Positions 55,631 through 64,000 of a stretch of DNA of 64,000 bases are shown piece after piece. The first letter of the stretch is position 1. The number at the start of each line of letters is the position of its first letter. Location: contig NZ_CP061474.1 of the NCBI RefSeq assembly GCF_014679505.1, forward strand, positions 372,001-436,000. Direction: 5' to 3'. Source of the stretch: Geobacillus sp. 46C-IIa (GTDB lineage Bacteria; Bacillota; Bacilli; Bacillales; Anoxybacillaceae). A model generated the notes under the pieces. It was not told the DNA's origin. It saw nothing but the letters and a program-made list of their open reading frames with translations, and ran no database searches. The position numbers and the translations under genes were made by a program.

Positions 55631-55789
55631 ATGGAGCGGTTTATGCCGGATGAGGAGCTGAAGCGGGCAAGCAAAATGGGAGCGAACGAAGACATCATCC
55701 ATACGAGCAAAAATGATGACGGCTACGATTTGCGCACCCCGGCCGAAATCGGCGAGCGGCAGCCGACGGATGAAAACGGCCATGCGTGA
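55631..55789 (+). CDS. Small acidic protein, unknown
   Basis: A 52-residue hydrophilic protein (MERFMPDEELKRASKMGANE through RTPAEIGERQPTDENGHA). The ATG follows AAAGGGGGGATCGCG, a good ribosome site. No family is recognised; the length and charge resemble small spore or stress proteins but there is no motif to support that. It lies between the bioY promoter and a small membrane-protein gene on the same strand. Confidence 0.55.
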   Translation: MERFMPDEELKRASKMGANEDIIHTSKNDDGYDLRTPAEIGERQPTDENGHA

Positions 55790-55903
55790 GGCGACGAACG
55801 GCTGGGCGCGGATGGGCGGGAAATGAATTGATTTTTATCGGCCTTTCGCTGCTTGTTCACGTCATTCCGCTATTCGTCTGTTTGTTCTGTTCTAATAAGA
55901 AAA

Positions 55904-56131
55904 ATGCAGAGAAAGCCTGAATGTTGGGGGCATTTTGATGAAGGAGAACCGGTTTCCACGAATCGAAAAAAGTTTGGCTTGTTTGTTGCCGTGCTGATGG
56001 TCATTTTCTTTTTCGTCTACATGTTTGAAGAACAAGTGCTGCGCTTTTTAGACTACAAGGCGGTCAAGCTGGCGATGTTGATTTCGTTGATCACAATCAT
56101 TGTCGGTGATATCATCTATCGAAGCGCGTAA
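55904..56131 (+). CDS. Small two-span membrane protein with unclear start
   Basis: The open frame ends in a clear small membrane protein: FGLFVAVLMVIFFFVYMF, a short EEQVLRFLDYKAVKL loop and AMLISLITIIVGDIIYRS. The start is uncertain. The only in-frame ATG (55904) has no ribosome site, while AAGGAG at 55941-55946 stands five bases before an in-frame GTT (55952). A rare non-standard start, a later TTG, or a frameshift are all possible. Family unknown. Confidence 0.5.
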   Translation: MQRKPECWGHFDEGEPVSTNRKKFGLFVAVLMVIFFFVYMFEEQVLRFLDYKAVKLAMLISLITIIVGDIIYRSA

Positions 56132-56475
56132 TCGGATGCGAAATGTAAGCGAAAGAGGCCGGCGGGTGACGGTGGCTGGTGGGTTCGCCGAGACATTGGA
56201 CGGGGATGGGACGATCACCGTCTTTTTTTCGTTCATCCGGATCAAGAACTGTTTTTGTGGAAAGAGGTCTGTCCGCTTTCTCTGGAGCGGCAAGGCGCAA
56301 ACGGCAGCACCGCCTCCAGCGCTGTACAAGGTCTGGAGGCGGGCGCTATCGCATCGGGCGCGGCGCCTTGAACGGGTGGCAGCTCATCGTCCAATAGCGG
56401 CCAACGTGATGAGTGCGAAAAGAGGCGGCTCGCCAACCATTTCCCTCATTTCGCCTGCCGCCGCGATGGCGAAGG
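56132..56475. other. Gap with a possible long-loop terminator
   Basis: No convincing gene. GACGGTG (56168-56174) and CACCGTC (56216-56222) can pair over a GC-rich loop and are followed by seven T residues, a likely terminator for the small membrane-protein gene. The rest is GC-rich sequence with an open frame on the plus strand whose Arg/Ala-rich translation looks like an antisense shadow. Confidence 0.5.
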
Positions 56476-56829
56476 CTATCGGTGTGAAGGCGAAAACACA
56501 TTCCAACGCAAGCCGACAACGAGCTGGCAGCACGGGAATGCGCCGGGCGGCGGCGAGAGCGTTAGGCGAATGCCGTCGGGATTGAAATACACCTCGGTTT
56601 GCGAGCGGATGCCAAGCGAGCGGAGCAGGCGCTTCACTTCATCCGTTTTTCCTTCTTGGGCGGCCGACATGACCGAGGCGGCAAACGAGCGCGATTCGGC
56701 CAGCCTTTTTAAAATGACTCCGGCATCGTTCATAAGCGTCTGGGCGGTGGCGGCCGATTGGGAGAAGATGGCGGGGTCGACCGGTGGGTACGGCCTTGCC
56801 CATGTCGTGGGGGGCAGGAAATAAACCAT
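56476..56829 (-). CDS. Conserved small protein, unknown (perhaps YuzC-like)
   Basis: A 117-residue minus-strand protein: MVYFLPPTTWARPYPPVDPA, a helical middle (LMNDAGVILKRLAESRSFAASVMSAAQEGKTDEVKRLLRSLGI) and a strand-rich end with CCQLVVGLRW. The helical part has the look of a conserved domain, and the ATG follows AGGAGGAGC at eight bases. I recall similar short proteins in bacilli near this locus but cannot name the family with confidence. It is divergent from mrpA. Confidence 0.65.
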   Translation of the reverse strand: MVYFLPPTTWARPYPPVDPAIFSQSAATAQTLMNDAGVILKRLAESRSFAASVMSAAQEGKTDEVKRLLRSLGIRSQTEVYFNPDGIRLTLSPPPGAFPCCQLVVGLRWNVFSPSHR

Positions 56830-57074
56830 TGACTTGCTCCTCCTGTTCAACGTGATTACTACTTATATACTCGTTGCGCTGCAAGCCGGTGCCATAGAAA
56901 CGATGCGACTGGCAGCGAAAGGCGAAACTTTTTCGGGGACTTTTCGTATATACAATAGGCAGCGAACGTCTGCCTTGATTTCCAGCAGACCGTTGTGCCG
57001 ACAGAGGCGGGAGTTTATGATACAATGATAAACGGGGCGATGTGAGGGGAAACAATAGGTAAGGAGGATGGTTC

Positions 57075-59471
57075 ATGTTAAACTTGGCAATTGTCTCACC
57101 ACTGATTTTTGCTTTATTCGTTCCGTTTTTGTATAAATATGTGCGTTCGCTCCATACCGGCTGGTTTGTGCTCCCATTACCGGTTTTATTGTTTTTGTAT
57201 TTCGTTCAACATCTCCCTCTTGAACCGTACGGGCAAACGATCCCCTGGATTCCGTCTCTCGGAATGGATTTTCAAGTCTATATGGATGGGTTAGGGCTGC
57301 TCTTTTCGCTGTTAATCACAGGGATCGGCTCTCTTGTCGTGCTGTATTCGATTTATTATTTGCCGAAGAAAAAGGAAAAACTTGGACACTTTTACGTGTA
57401 TTTGCTTTTGTTTATGGGAGCGATGCTTGGCGTCGTTCTTTCGGACAACGCAATGGCGCTCTATCTGTTTTGGGAATTGACATCGTTTTCATCCTTTCTG
57501 TTGATTGGCTACTGGAATGAGCGTGAACGTTCCCGATACGGGGCACAAAAATCGATGCTCATCACCGTGCTTGGCGGGTTGTCTCTGCTTGGGGGATTTT
57601 TATTGCTTTCGGTCATGAGCGGAGGGTCGTACAGCATTCGCGATTGGATGGCTATGGCGGATGCGTGGCCACAGCATCCGTTGTTTGTGCCGGCGATGCT
57701 CTTGATTTTGCTTGGCGCGTTTACGAAATCCGCGCAGTTTCCGTTTTACATTTGGCTTCCGGACGCGATGGAAGCACCCACCCCGGTCAGCGCGTATTTG
57801 CATTCGGCCACCATGGTGAAAGCTGGCATTTATTTAGTGGCTCGCTTCACCCCGATTTTTGCTGTTTCTTCGCTATGGGTTTGGCTTGTGATGGGCATTG
57901 GAATGGCGACGCTTTGCTGGGCGTCATTTCATGCCGCCCGTCAGACGGATTTGAAAGGGCTGCTCGCCTATTCGACGGTGAGCCAGCTCGGGTTGATTAT
58001 GTCGCTGCTTGGCGCCGGGGCGCTGGCCTTTCATGGCGACCTGAGTGATCGCCGTTTATATATGGCGGCCGTGGTGGCAGCGGTGTTTCACTTAATCAAC
58101 CACGCGACGTTTAAAGGTAGTTTGTTTATGGTTGCCGGCATTGTCGATCATGAGACCGGAACGCGGGATATCCGGCGGCTCGGCGGATTGCTTAGCGTCA
58201 TGCCCATCACATTCACCGTTGCGGTCATCGGCTCATTGTCGATGGCGGGCGTGCCGCCGTTTAACGGATTTTTAAGCAAAGAAATGTTTTTTGCGGCGAT
58301 GGTGCAAGTGGCGAACGCCCATTGGCTTTCGCTTGATGTGTGGGGCATCTTGTTTCCGGTGCTCGCTTGGGTGGGCAGCGTGTTCACCTTTTTGTACAGC
58401 GTTCTTTTTGTTGGGAAAACGTTTCTTGGCGCTCCGAAGCCTTCCGAATGGCCGAAACGGCCGCATGAAGCCCCGGTGGGGATGCTTGTGGCGCCGGTCG
58501 TTTTGGCCGTCCTTGTCATCGGCTTCGGACTGATTCCGAATGTGCTGTCCAACACGGTGATTGCTCCGGCGGTGGATGCTGTTGTCAACGGTGTGTTCCG
58601 TCGGGAAGGGCTTTCCGTGCACATCAGCCATTGGCACGGATGGACGATCGAAGTGTGGATGACGATCGGAGTGATTGTTCTTGGCGTGTTGCTGTATCGG
58701 ACGTTTGATTCATGGAGGCGCGTGTACGGTGTTTTTTCGCGGCGGCTTTCACTGAATCACTTATATGACACGGTTGTGCGGCAGGTGGAAGAACAGTCGT
58801 ATTCGCTGACAAACCGTTACATGACCGGGTATGTTCGGACGTATTTCTTGTACATTTTGTCCGCGATGATCGCATTGCTTGTCGCGACGATCGCTTTGAA
58901 AGTAGATGGAGGACTCTCGCTAAGCCATTTAGCGGACGTGGGCATCCACGAACTCGTGTTGGCGTTGGTCGCCTTGATCGGAACGGTGACGACTGTGGCG
59001 GCCAAATCACGTCTTGTTGCGATTATCGCGTTGGGTTCGGTCGGCTATACGGTGTCGCTTTTCTTTGTGTTGTTCCGGGCGCCTGACTTGGCGTTGACGC
59101 AGCTCGTCATTGAAACGATTTCCGTCGCGCTGTTTTTGCTCTGTTTTTATCACTTGCCGAAGCTCAGCCGCCATGAGAAAGGCGTTCGATTCCGGCTTGG
59201 GAACGCTCTTATTTCACTCGGAGTCGGCGCGTTGGTCAGCGCGATCGCCTTGCTGGCGTACAGCGAGAAAAACTTTGCTTCGATCGCTCAATACCATATT
59301 GAAAACGCGTATGAAAAAGCGGCTGGAAAAAATATTGTCAACGTGATCTTAGTCGACTTCCGCGGATTTGATACACTTTTTGAAATTTGTGTGCTGGCGA
59401 TCGCGGCGCTCGGCATTTACGCTTTAGTGAAGCTGAAAGCTCCGAAAGGGGAGAGCGGCAAATATGAATGA
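57075..59471 (+). CDS. mrpA: MrpA, multisubunit Na+/H+ antiporter subunit A
   Basis: Largest subunit (798 residues) of the Mrp/Sha/Mnh antiporter, homologous to NuoL of complex I. It has about 20 membrane spans with the proton-channel core GQKSMLITVLGGLSLLGG-type and PFYIWLPDAMEAPTPVSAYLHSATMVKAG segments, plus a C-terminal MrpB-like extension. The complex expels Na+ (and other cations) in exchange for H+, supporting pH and salt tolerance. The start follows TAAGGAGGATGG. mrpB overlaps by eight bases. Confidence 0.96.
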   Translation: MLNLAIVSPLIFALFVPFLYKYVRSLHTGWFVLPLPVLLFLYFVQHLPLEPYGQTIPWIPSLGMDFQVYMDGLGLLFSLLITGIGSLVVLYSIYYLPKKKEKLGHFYVYLLLFMGAMLGVVLSDNAMALYLFWELTSFSSFLLIGYWNERERSRYGAQKSMLITVLGGLSLLGGFLLLSVMSGGSYSIRDWMAMADAWPQHPLFVPAMLLILLGAFTKSAQFPFYIWLPDAMEAPTPVSAYLHSATMVKAGIYLVARFTPIFAVSSLWVWLVMGIGMATLCWASFHAARQTDLKGLLAYSTVSQLGLIMSLLGAGALAFHGDLSDRRLYMAAVVAAVFHLINHATFKGSLFMVAGIVDHETGTRDIRRLGGLLSVMPITFTVAVIGSLSMAGVPPFNGFLSKEMFFAAMVQVANAHWLSLDVWGILFPVLAWVGSVFTFLYSVLFVGKTFLGAPKPSEWPKRPHEAPVGMLVAPVVLAVLVIGFGLIPNVLSNTVIAPAVDAVVNGVFRREGLSVHISHWHGWTIEVWMTIGVIVLGVLLYRTFDSWRRVYGVFSRRLSLNHLYDTVVRQVEEQSYSLTNRYMTGYVRTYFLYILSAMIALLVATIALKVDGGLSLSHLADVGIHELVLALVALIGTVTTVAAKSRLVAIIALGSVGYTVSLFFVLFRAPDLALTQLVIETISVALFLLCFYHLPKLSRHEKGVRFRLGNALISLGVGALVSAIALLAYSEKNFASIAQYHIENAYEKAAGKNIVNVILVDFRGFDTLFEICVLAIAALGIYALVKLKAPKGESGKYE

Positions 59472-59880
59472 GCTCATTTTGCGGACGGTAACGGCCGTTG
59501 TCACGTTTATGATCATTTTATTTGGGATTCAGCTTTTTTTCGCCGGCCACTATTATCCAGGCGGCGGATTCATTGCCGGCCTCGTTACCGCCGGCGCCAT
59601 CATTTTGCTGCTGCTGGCGTTTGACATCAAAACCGTCCGGTCGATGATCCCGGTTTCGTATCGCACGCTCATTGGTGTCGGGCTGCTGTTTGCCTTAGGA
59701 ACAGGTCTTGGCGGCTTAGTCTTCGATGTTCCGTTTTTAACGCACGCCCACGGCCATGTCATGCTGCCGCTGCTTGGGGATGTGTCGCTCCATACGGCCG
59801 TCTTGTTTGACTTAGGAGTCTATTTGGTCGTGGTCGGGGTCACCATGACGATTATCGAAACGATAGGAGAGGAAGAATAA
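59464..59880 (+). CDS. mrpB: MrpB, Na+/H+ antiporter subunit B
   Basis: A 138-residue subunit with four membrane spans. YYPGGGFIAGLVTAGAIILLLLAFD is the conserved MrpB core. The start overlaps mrpA, and the stop directly abuts the mrpC start. All seven subunits are needed for the complex in B. subtilis. Confidence 0.95.
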   Translation: MNELILRTVTAVVTFMIILFGIQLFFAGHYYPGGGFIAGLVTAGAIILLLLAFDIKTVRSMIPVSYRTLIGVGLLFALGTGLGGLVFDVPFLTHAHGHVMLPLLGDVSLHTAVLFDLGVYLVVVGVTMTIIETIGEEE

Positions 59881-60222
59881 ATGGAAGTCGTCATGATTAT
59901 TGTCATCGGCTGTTTGTTTGCGGGCGCTACGTACTTAATGTTGAGCAAAAGTTTGCTTCGGATCATTATCGGCACGGGATTGTTAAGCCATGGAGCGCAT
60001 TTGCTTTTATTGACGATGGGCGGATTGAAAACGGGGGCGCCGCCGCTGCTTGACGTGCAGGCGGAACACTATGTCGACCCTGTTCCGCAGGCGCTGATTT
60101 TGACGGCGATCGTCATTAGTTTTGGGGTCACGGCTTTTTTGCTCGTTTTGGCGTATCGTTCTTATCAGGAGATCGGGACGGACAACATTGAACGGATGAG
60201 GGGAAAGGAAGACCATGACTAA
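59881..60222 (+). CDS. mrpC: MrpC, Na+/H+ antiporter subunit C (NuoK-like)
   Basis: A 113-residue, three-span subunit homologous to Nuo[19 protein letters not shown] and [23 protein letters not shown] are the family signatures. The ribosome site GAGAGGAAG lies at the very end of mrpB. It overlaps mrpD by eight bases. Confidence 0.95.
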   Translation: MEVVMIIVIGCLFAGATYLMLSKSLLRIIIGTGLLSHGAHLLLLTMGGLKTGAPPLLDVQAEHYVDPVPQALILTAIVISFGVTAFLLVLAYRSYQEIGTDNIERMRGKEDHD

Positions 60223-61687
60223 TGCAGTAATTTTTCCGATTGCGATTCCATTGACGACAGCAGTTCTCTTGATGTTTTGCGTGAAATCATTGAAAGTGCA
60301 AAAAATGATTTCCCTCGTGTCAGCAGGGGCGCTCATCGTTGCGAGCGCTTGGCTTGTGCGCCTTGTCGACCATGAAGGGATACAGAAGCTTGACGTCGGG
60401 AATTGGCCGGCGCCGTTTGGGATTACGCTCGTCTCCGACATGCTTTCAGCACTGTTGGTGTTGACAACGAGCGTGATCGCGCTCGCTTGCCTGCTGTATT
60501 CCTTTTTCACGATTGACTCGAAGCAGGCGTCCATGTACTACTATGTTTTTTTTCAGTTTCTCATTGTCGGAGTGAACGGGGCGTTTACGACAGGGGATAT
60601 TTTTAACTTATTCGTGTTTTATGAAGTGATGCTCATGTCATCGTATGCGCTCCTCGTTCATGGCGGCACGAAAATCCAGCTTCAGGAAACGATGAAATAT
60701 ATGGTGATCAACGTGTTTTCATCAGCGCTGTTTGTCATCGCCGTCGGCTATTTGTACGCCGTGACCGGTACATTGAATATGGCGCACTTAGCCGTACGGA
60801 TTTCTGGAGCGGAAAACACTGCCGTGTTGACGGTCATTTGTTTGCTTTTTCTCATTGTCTTTGGGTTAAAGGGGGCGCTGTTTCCATTTTATGTTTGGAT
60901 GCCGGGGGCTTATTCCGCTCCGCCGGCGGCGGTGCTCGCGTTGTTTGGCGGCTTATTGACAAAAGTCGGTGTGTATTCGATTTTGCGCACATTTTCGCTC
61001 ATTTTCCGTCAAGATGTCGGCTATACGCATACGATTTTAGCGTGGTTGGCGATCGCGACCGTTGTGTTTGGCGTCATTGGCGCCGTGGCTTACCGCGATA
61101 TGAGGCAAATCGCCATTTATAACATTGTGGCGGCCATCGGTGTGATGGCGTTTGGCATTTCGTTAATGACAGAAGAAAGTATGGAAGGCACGATCTTTTA
61201 CTTGCTGCAAGACATGGTCATGAAAACGGCGCTCTTTTTCATTGTCGGGGCGATCGCGTATGTCGCGGGAACGAATCAACTCGGACGGTTTAGCGGACTG
61301 CTCGGTTCGTATCCGCTGCTTGGCTGGACCGTATTCCTTTCCGCTCTTGCGCTGGGCGGCATTCCTCCGTTCAGCGGGTTTATTGGAAAGGCGCTCATTA
61401 TTCGGGCGGCGTTTGACAAAGGACAGCTTCTGTTCGCGCTGGTTGTGTTATTATCCAGCTTGCTCGTGCTTTATTCGGTGATGAAAATTTTTATTCAATC
61501 TTGTTGGGGAGAAGCGCGCGGGTATGAGCAAAAACGAGTCGCCCCGCTGTATGTGCCGATTGTCGCGCTTCTTTCCTTGGCCGTTTTATACGGCGTCGGG
61601 GCCGAGTTTGTTCGTCCATATATCGCCCAAGCGGCGGCCACATTGGCGGATCCGTCAATGTATATTGAGTCCGTGCTGAAGGAGTAG
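60215..61687 (+). CDS. mrpD: MrpD, Na+/H+ antiporter subunit D (NuoM/N-like)
   Basis: A 490-residue subunit with about 14 spans, homologous to NuoM/Nuo[22 protein letters not shown] holds the conserved membrane Glu of proton-pumping subunits, and [30 protein letters not shown] is the channel core with its Lys. The start follows GGGGAAAGGAAG. mrpE begins six bases after the stop. Confidence 0.96.
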   Translation: MTNAVIFPIAIPLTTAVLLMFCVKSLKVQKMISLVSAGALIVASAWLVRLVDHEGIQKLDVGNWPAPFGITLVSDMLSALLVLTTSVIALACLLYSFFTIDSKQASMYYYVFFQFLIVGVNGAFTTGDIFNLFVFYEVMLMSSYALLVHGGTKIQLQETMKYMVINVFSSALFVIAVGYLYAVTGTLNMAHLAVRISGAENTAVLTVICLLFLIVFGLKGALFPFYVWMPGAYSAPPAAVLALFGGLLTKVGVYSILRTFSLIFRQDVGYTHTILAWLAIATVVFGVIGAVAYRDMRQIAIYNIVAAIGVMAFGISLMTEESMEGTIFYLLQDMVMKTALFFIVGAIAYVAGTNQLGRFSGLLGSYPLLGWTVFLSALALGGIPPFSGFIGKALIIRAAFDKGQLLFALVVLLSSLLVLYSVMKIFIQSCWGEARGYEQKRVAPLYVPIVALLSLAVLYGVGAEFVRPYIAQAAATLADPSMYIESVLKE

Positions 61688-61693
61688 AGGCAA

Positions 61694-62170
61694 ATGGCGC
61701 AACAATTGCTGCTCAACGTGATATTGGCATTCGTTTGGATGTTTCTTGCTGATTCGTTTAGCGGATCATCGTTTGTCATTGGATACCTCCTTGGTTTAGG
61801 CATCCTTTTTGTGCTGCGAAGATATTTCTCGACGACGTTTTATGTCGTACCGTTGTTTGTGATTGGAAAGCTGGCGCTCATTTTCATCAAAGAATTGTTG
61901 TTGGCCAACTGGGCTGTTTTGAAGATTGTTCTTTCCCCGTCGCTCAACATGAAGCCTTGCATTTTCGCCCTTCCGCTCGAAGTGAAAAAAGACTGGGAAA
62001 TTACGCTGTTGTCCAGCTTGATTACATTGACGCCCGGGACGTTTGTGATCGACGTCTCTGATGACAAGAAAGAGATTTATATTCATACGATTGATGCTCC
62101 GGATGTGGATGAAGCCGTCCGGCAAATCAAGACATCGTTTGAAAAAACGATTTTGGAGGTGAGCCGATGA
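61694..62170 (+). CDS. mrpE: MrpE, Na+/H+ antiporter subunit E
   Basis: A 158-residue subunit with N-terminal membrane spans and a cytosolic C-terminal domain. The segments ILLSSLITLTPGTFVIDVS (here TLLSSLITLTPGTFVIDVSD) and IYIHTIDAPDVDEA are characteristic of MrpE. The last four bases overlap the mrpF start. Confidence 0.95.
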   Translation: MAQQLLLNVILAFVWMFLADSFSGSSFVIGYLLGLGILFVLRRYFSTTFYVVPLFVIGKLALIFIKELLLANWAVLKIVLSPSLNMKPCIFALPLEVKKDWEITLLSSLITLTPGTFVIDVSDDKKEIYIHTIDAPDVDEAVRQIKTSFEKTILEVSR

Positions 62171-62448
62171 CCGTGATGTTCTATATTGCCCTCGCTCTTT
62201 TGTCGCTCGCCATTGGTTGTTTCGTTTATCGGGTCGTCAAAGGACCGACCGTCGCGGATCGGGTCATTGCGCTTGACGCGATCGGGATTTGTCTGGCAGG
62301 CATCGTGGCGGTGCTGTCGATCTTGTTGGAGACGAGCGTGTTTTTAGAAATTATTTTGCTGATTGGAATTTTGGCGTTTCTTGGCACGGCGGCGTTTGCG
62401 AAGTTTTTGCAAAAGGGGGTTGTGATTGAACGTGACGGAAATCATTGA
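62167..62448 (+). CDS. mrpF: MrpF, Na+/H+ antiporter subunit F
   Basis: A 93-residue, three-span subunit. VVKGPTVADRVIALDAIG is the family signature, with the conserved Asp. B. subtilis MrpF (MnhF) is also linked to bile salt and cation efflux. It overlaps both mrpE and mrpG. Confidence 0.95.
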   Translation: MTVMFYIALALLSLAIGCFVYRVVKGPTVADRVIALDAIGICLAGIVAVLSILLETSVFLEIILLIGILAFLGTAAFAKFLQKGVVIERDGNH

Positions 62449-62794
62449 TGGGTTGATCGTGTTGTTCGTCATGGCTGGTGCGCTGTTAACATTGATTTCG
62501 GCCATCGGCGTCCTCCGTCTTCCCGACGTCTATACGAGAAGCCATGCCATTAGCAAAAGCACGACTCTAGGGATGATTTTCATCTTAATGGGGACGTTAT
62601 TTTACTTTTGGTTGAAGCACGATCATTTCAATTCCCGTTTATTGTTGGCTATTGTCTTTCTTTTTTTAACATCCCCGGTGTCGGCTCATTTGATTAGCCG
62701 TGCGGCATACTACTCCGGCGTTCGACCGTGGGAAGGGACGGTTCGCGACGATTTGGCCGAACGGAGAGAAAATAGAACGAAAAGTGCAGAGTAG
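62426..62794 (+). CDS. mrpG: MrpG, Na+/H+ antiporter subunit G
   Basis: A 122-residue, three-span subunit. IGVLRLPDVYTRSHAISKSTTLG is the MrpG signature. The start is TTG, six bases after AAGGGGG, inside the end of mrpF; a GTG at 62432 is less well spaced. It is the last gene of the mrpABCDEFG operon. Confidence 0.94.
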   Translation: MNVTEIIDGLIVLFVMAGALLTLISAIGVLRLPDVYTRSHAISKSTTLGMIFILMGTLFYFWLKHDHFNSRLLLAIVFLFLTSPVSAHLISRAAYYSGVRPWEGTVRDDLAERRENRTKSAE

Positions 62795-62804
62795 GGAAGA
62801 AATA

Positions 62805-62864
62805 GCGGGATGTCCGTTGGCTCTCTCAAGACCACTCCGTTTTCACGGCATCCGCCCCTTTTTC
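62805..62864 (+). terminator. Possible terminator after mrpG
   Basis: GCGGGATGTCCGT and ACGGCATCCGC can pair with bulges over a loop of about 28 bases, followed by CCCCTTTTT. Confidence 0.4.
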
Positions 62865-62960
62865 GCCATTTTCTGAAAAAAGAAATAAACAATCGCTTTC
62901 CCGTGATATAATAATAGTAAGACGGACTGTGGCTGCGCGTCAGAAAGGGGGGAAGCGACG

Positions 62961-63581
62961 ATGGACGTCCCGCAATATTTGTTTCTCGATTTTGAATTTA
63001 CGATGCCGGAGACGAAAACGAACCCGGATGGGTTTTATCCGGAAATTATCGAAGTTGGCCTTGTCGCGGTCGTTGACGAGCAAATTGTGAGCCAGTTTTC
63101 CGCTTATGTGAAACCGCTCCGTTTTCCGCAGCTCACCGACCGATGCAAGTCATTTCTCAATATCACTCAAGAACAAATCGACCGCGGAATGAGTTTTTAT
63201 GAACTTGTTTCCTTGCTTCGGCAATATGACCGCGAGCGCCCGACGACGGTCGTGACATGGGGAAGCATGGATATGAAAGTGCTTCGGGAAAACTGCCAGT
63301 CGGCGCGGATTGAGTTTCCGTTCACCGGCGAACACCGCGATTTGGCGATGGAGTATAAACGTTTTTTTGGAAACAAAAACCAAACGGGGTTGCGCAAGGC
63401 TGTGCAAGAGTACGGGAACGAAGGGATTGGAAAAGCCCATTGTGCGCTCGATGACGCATTTACCGCGTATACGATTTTCCGGCTCGTTGAAAACGATAAA
63501 AAATATTTGGCAAAGACGAAGCCCCCGACGATCGGGGAGCGGATCGATTTCACCCAGCTGCGGAAAAAATTCGCTTTATAG
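62961..63581 (+). CDS. kapD: KapD, DEDDh exonuclease-fold sporulation regulator
   Basis: A 206-residue protein of the DEDDh 3'-5' exonuclease fold, matching B. subtilis KapD, an inhibitor of the KinA route into sporulation. All three exonuclease motifs are intact: DFEFT at the start, TWGSMDMKVL in the middle and AHCALDDAFTAY near the end, so it may be an active nuclease. The ATG follows AAAGGGGGGAAG. A TATAAT at 62907-62912 is the likely -10 box, but no good -35 was seen. Confidence 0.9.
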   Translation: MDVPQYLFLDFEFTMPETKTNPDGFYPEIIEVGLVAVVDEQIVSQFSAYVKPLRFPQLTDRCKSFLNITQEQIDRGMSFYELVSLLRQYDRERPTTVVTWGSMDMKVLRENCQSARIEFPFTGEHRDLAMEYKRFFGNKNQTGLRKAVQEYGNEGIGKAHCALDDAFTAYTIFRLVENDKKYLAKTKPPTIGERIDFTQLRKKFAL

Positions 63582-63607
63582 CTGCTGCATTGGCGGCAGT
63601 TTTTTTG
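63582..63607 (+). terminator. Terminator after kapD
   Basis: CTGCTGC and GCGGCAG pair with one mismatch around ATTG and are followed by seven T residues. A TATAAT at 63611-63616 directly after it probably starts the next gene. Confidence 0.75.
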
Positions 63608-63655
63608 TGCTATAATGGGAATGGACGATTTCGAGGCAGAAAGGTTGTTTGTGCG

Positions 63656-63871
63656 ATGTGGCCATGGGTGCTTAATTTATTTTTATACTTTCCGGAAGAT
63701 AAGCGTGAGTATATTCCTGCCGTCATTTCAATGAGCGTGTTTATGCTCATTGCTGTGTTCACGATGCGGCTCATTGTTGTCATTTCGCGGCGCCAAGAGA
63801 AGGAAGCAAAACGGCTCGAGCAGGAGCTGCTCGGGAAAACGGACGAGTCCGGGCGGACGCCGGATGTATAA
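63656..63871 (+). CDS. Small membrane protein, unknown
   Basis: A 71-residue protein with one or two hydrophobic segments (WPWVLNLFLYF at the start and ISMSVFMLIAVFTMRLIVVI in the middle) and a charged helical tail RRQEKEAKRLEQELLGKTDE. AAAGG lies 13 bases before the ATG, a weak site. I do not recognise the family. It sits between kapD and a lipoprotein gene on the same strand. Confidence 0.65.
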   Translation: MWPWVLNLFLYFPEDKREYIPAVISMSVFMLIAVFTMRLIVVISRRQEKEAKRLEQELLGKTDESGRTPDV

Positions 63872-63876
63872 ACTTG

Positions 63877-63925
63877 ACTCCCCTCGGCAATAATGGCAGG
63901 TAACATCTGCCATGCTGGGGGGAGT
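63877..63925 (+). promoter_or_regulatory. Long hairpin enclosing the ribosome binding site of the next gene
   Basis: Outer arms ACTCCCC (63877-63883) and GGGGAGT (63919-63925), a middle GCA/TGC pairing, and an inner perfect stem TGGCAG/CTGCCA (63894-63912). The 3' outer arm is the ribosome binding site of the lipoprotein gene that starts four bases later. Confidence 0.65.
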
Positions 63926-63928
63926 GTT

Positions 63929-64000
63929 GTGTTGTACGGAAAATATGGGATTCTTTTGGCTGCGGCGCTCATGTTAGCGGGCTGCGGCCAAGAGGACGGC
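63929..64000 (+). CDS. Lipoprotein, 3' truncated by the window
   Basis: Only 24 codons are visible: GTG start, MLYGKYGILLAAALMLAGCGQEDG. The hydrophobic stretch and the lipobox LAGC mark a lipoprotein signal peptide. GGGGGGAG ends about five bases before the GTG. The mature protein lies outside the window, so its role is unknown. Confidence 0.75.
   Translation, partial: MLYGKYGILLAAALMLAGCGQEDG

Noticed and set aside
56100..56585. 161-codon plus-strand open frame before mrpA
   Set aside because: It overlaps the better-supported minus-strand gene at 56476-56829, has no ribosome site and an Arg/Ala/Ser-rich translation.

Overview
The window looks like a chromosomal segment of a moderately GC-rich, spore-forming, thermophilic Bacillaceae, most likely Geobacillus or a close relative. 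Gene content and order match the Bacillus subtilis yus-suf-yun-yut-yum-yui-mrp-kapD region closely, but GC-rich third codon positions and many GTG/TTG starts argue against B. subtilis itself. Spore genes (yunB, lytH, yutH, a YhcN/YlaJ-type lipoprotein, kapD) fit a spore former. I saw no tRNA, rRNA, CRISPR array, prophage or insertion sequence.

Layout. 1-5.4 kb: fadN (5' end cut by the window), fadA and fadE, a fatty-acid beta-oxidation operon. 5.5-8.0 kb: small redox and accessory genes (yusI, gcvH, yusG, yusF, yusE, yusD). 8.0-10.9 kb: a SAM-I riboswitch and the methionine importer metN-metP-metQ. 11.0-13.7 kb: a leftward insertion relative to the B. subtilis order, holding a small membrane protein, a class II aldolase-like protein with an unrecognised N-terminal half, and a zinc dehydrogenase. 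13.8-19.6 kb: yurZ and sufCDSUB, the iron-sulfur assembly operon. 19.7-24.1 kb: yunF-E-D-C-B. 24.2-29.1 kb: a branched-chain amino-acid ABC importer preceded by a TnrA/GlnR-like box. 29.2-37 kb: lytH, lipA and the yut genes. 37.0-41.4 kb: a D-2-hydroxyacid dehydrogenase and hom-thrC-thrB. 41.4-48.2 kb: a redox and Fe-S group (yutI, yuzD, yutJ, yuzB, dapF, yutM, a LapA-type protein, yumC, yumB). 48.3-55.4 kb: a Nudix hydrolase, yuiA-B-C, a BtuF-like protein, pepA, a DUF47-Pit phosphate transporter pair and bioY. 57.1-62.8 kb: the seven-gene Mrp Na+/H+ antiporter. The window ends with kapD, a small membrane protein and the start of a lipoprotein gene.

Working links. suf, yutI and yutM build or carry Fe-S clusters needed by LipA, which lipoylates GcvH and the 2-oxoacid dehydrogenases. 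yumB, yutJ and yumC connect NAD(P)H to the respiratory chain or ferredoxin, and a Rex-type operator precedes yumB. Transport genes carry matching control sites: S-box for methionine, a PhoP-like box array for phosphate, a TnrA-like box for branched-chain amino acids, and a palindrome at the bioY start.

Most of the window is conserved housekeeping DNA, and I found no clear new multi-gene defence or mobile system. The best leads are regulatory (PhoP-like array before pit, Rex-like site before yumB, TnrA-like box before the liv operon, hairpins that would hide two ribosome binding sites, paired repeats before hom and sufC) plus the dehydrogenase/aldolase insertion.
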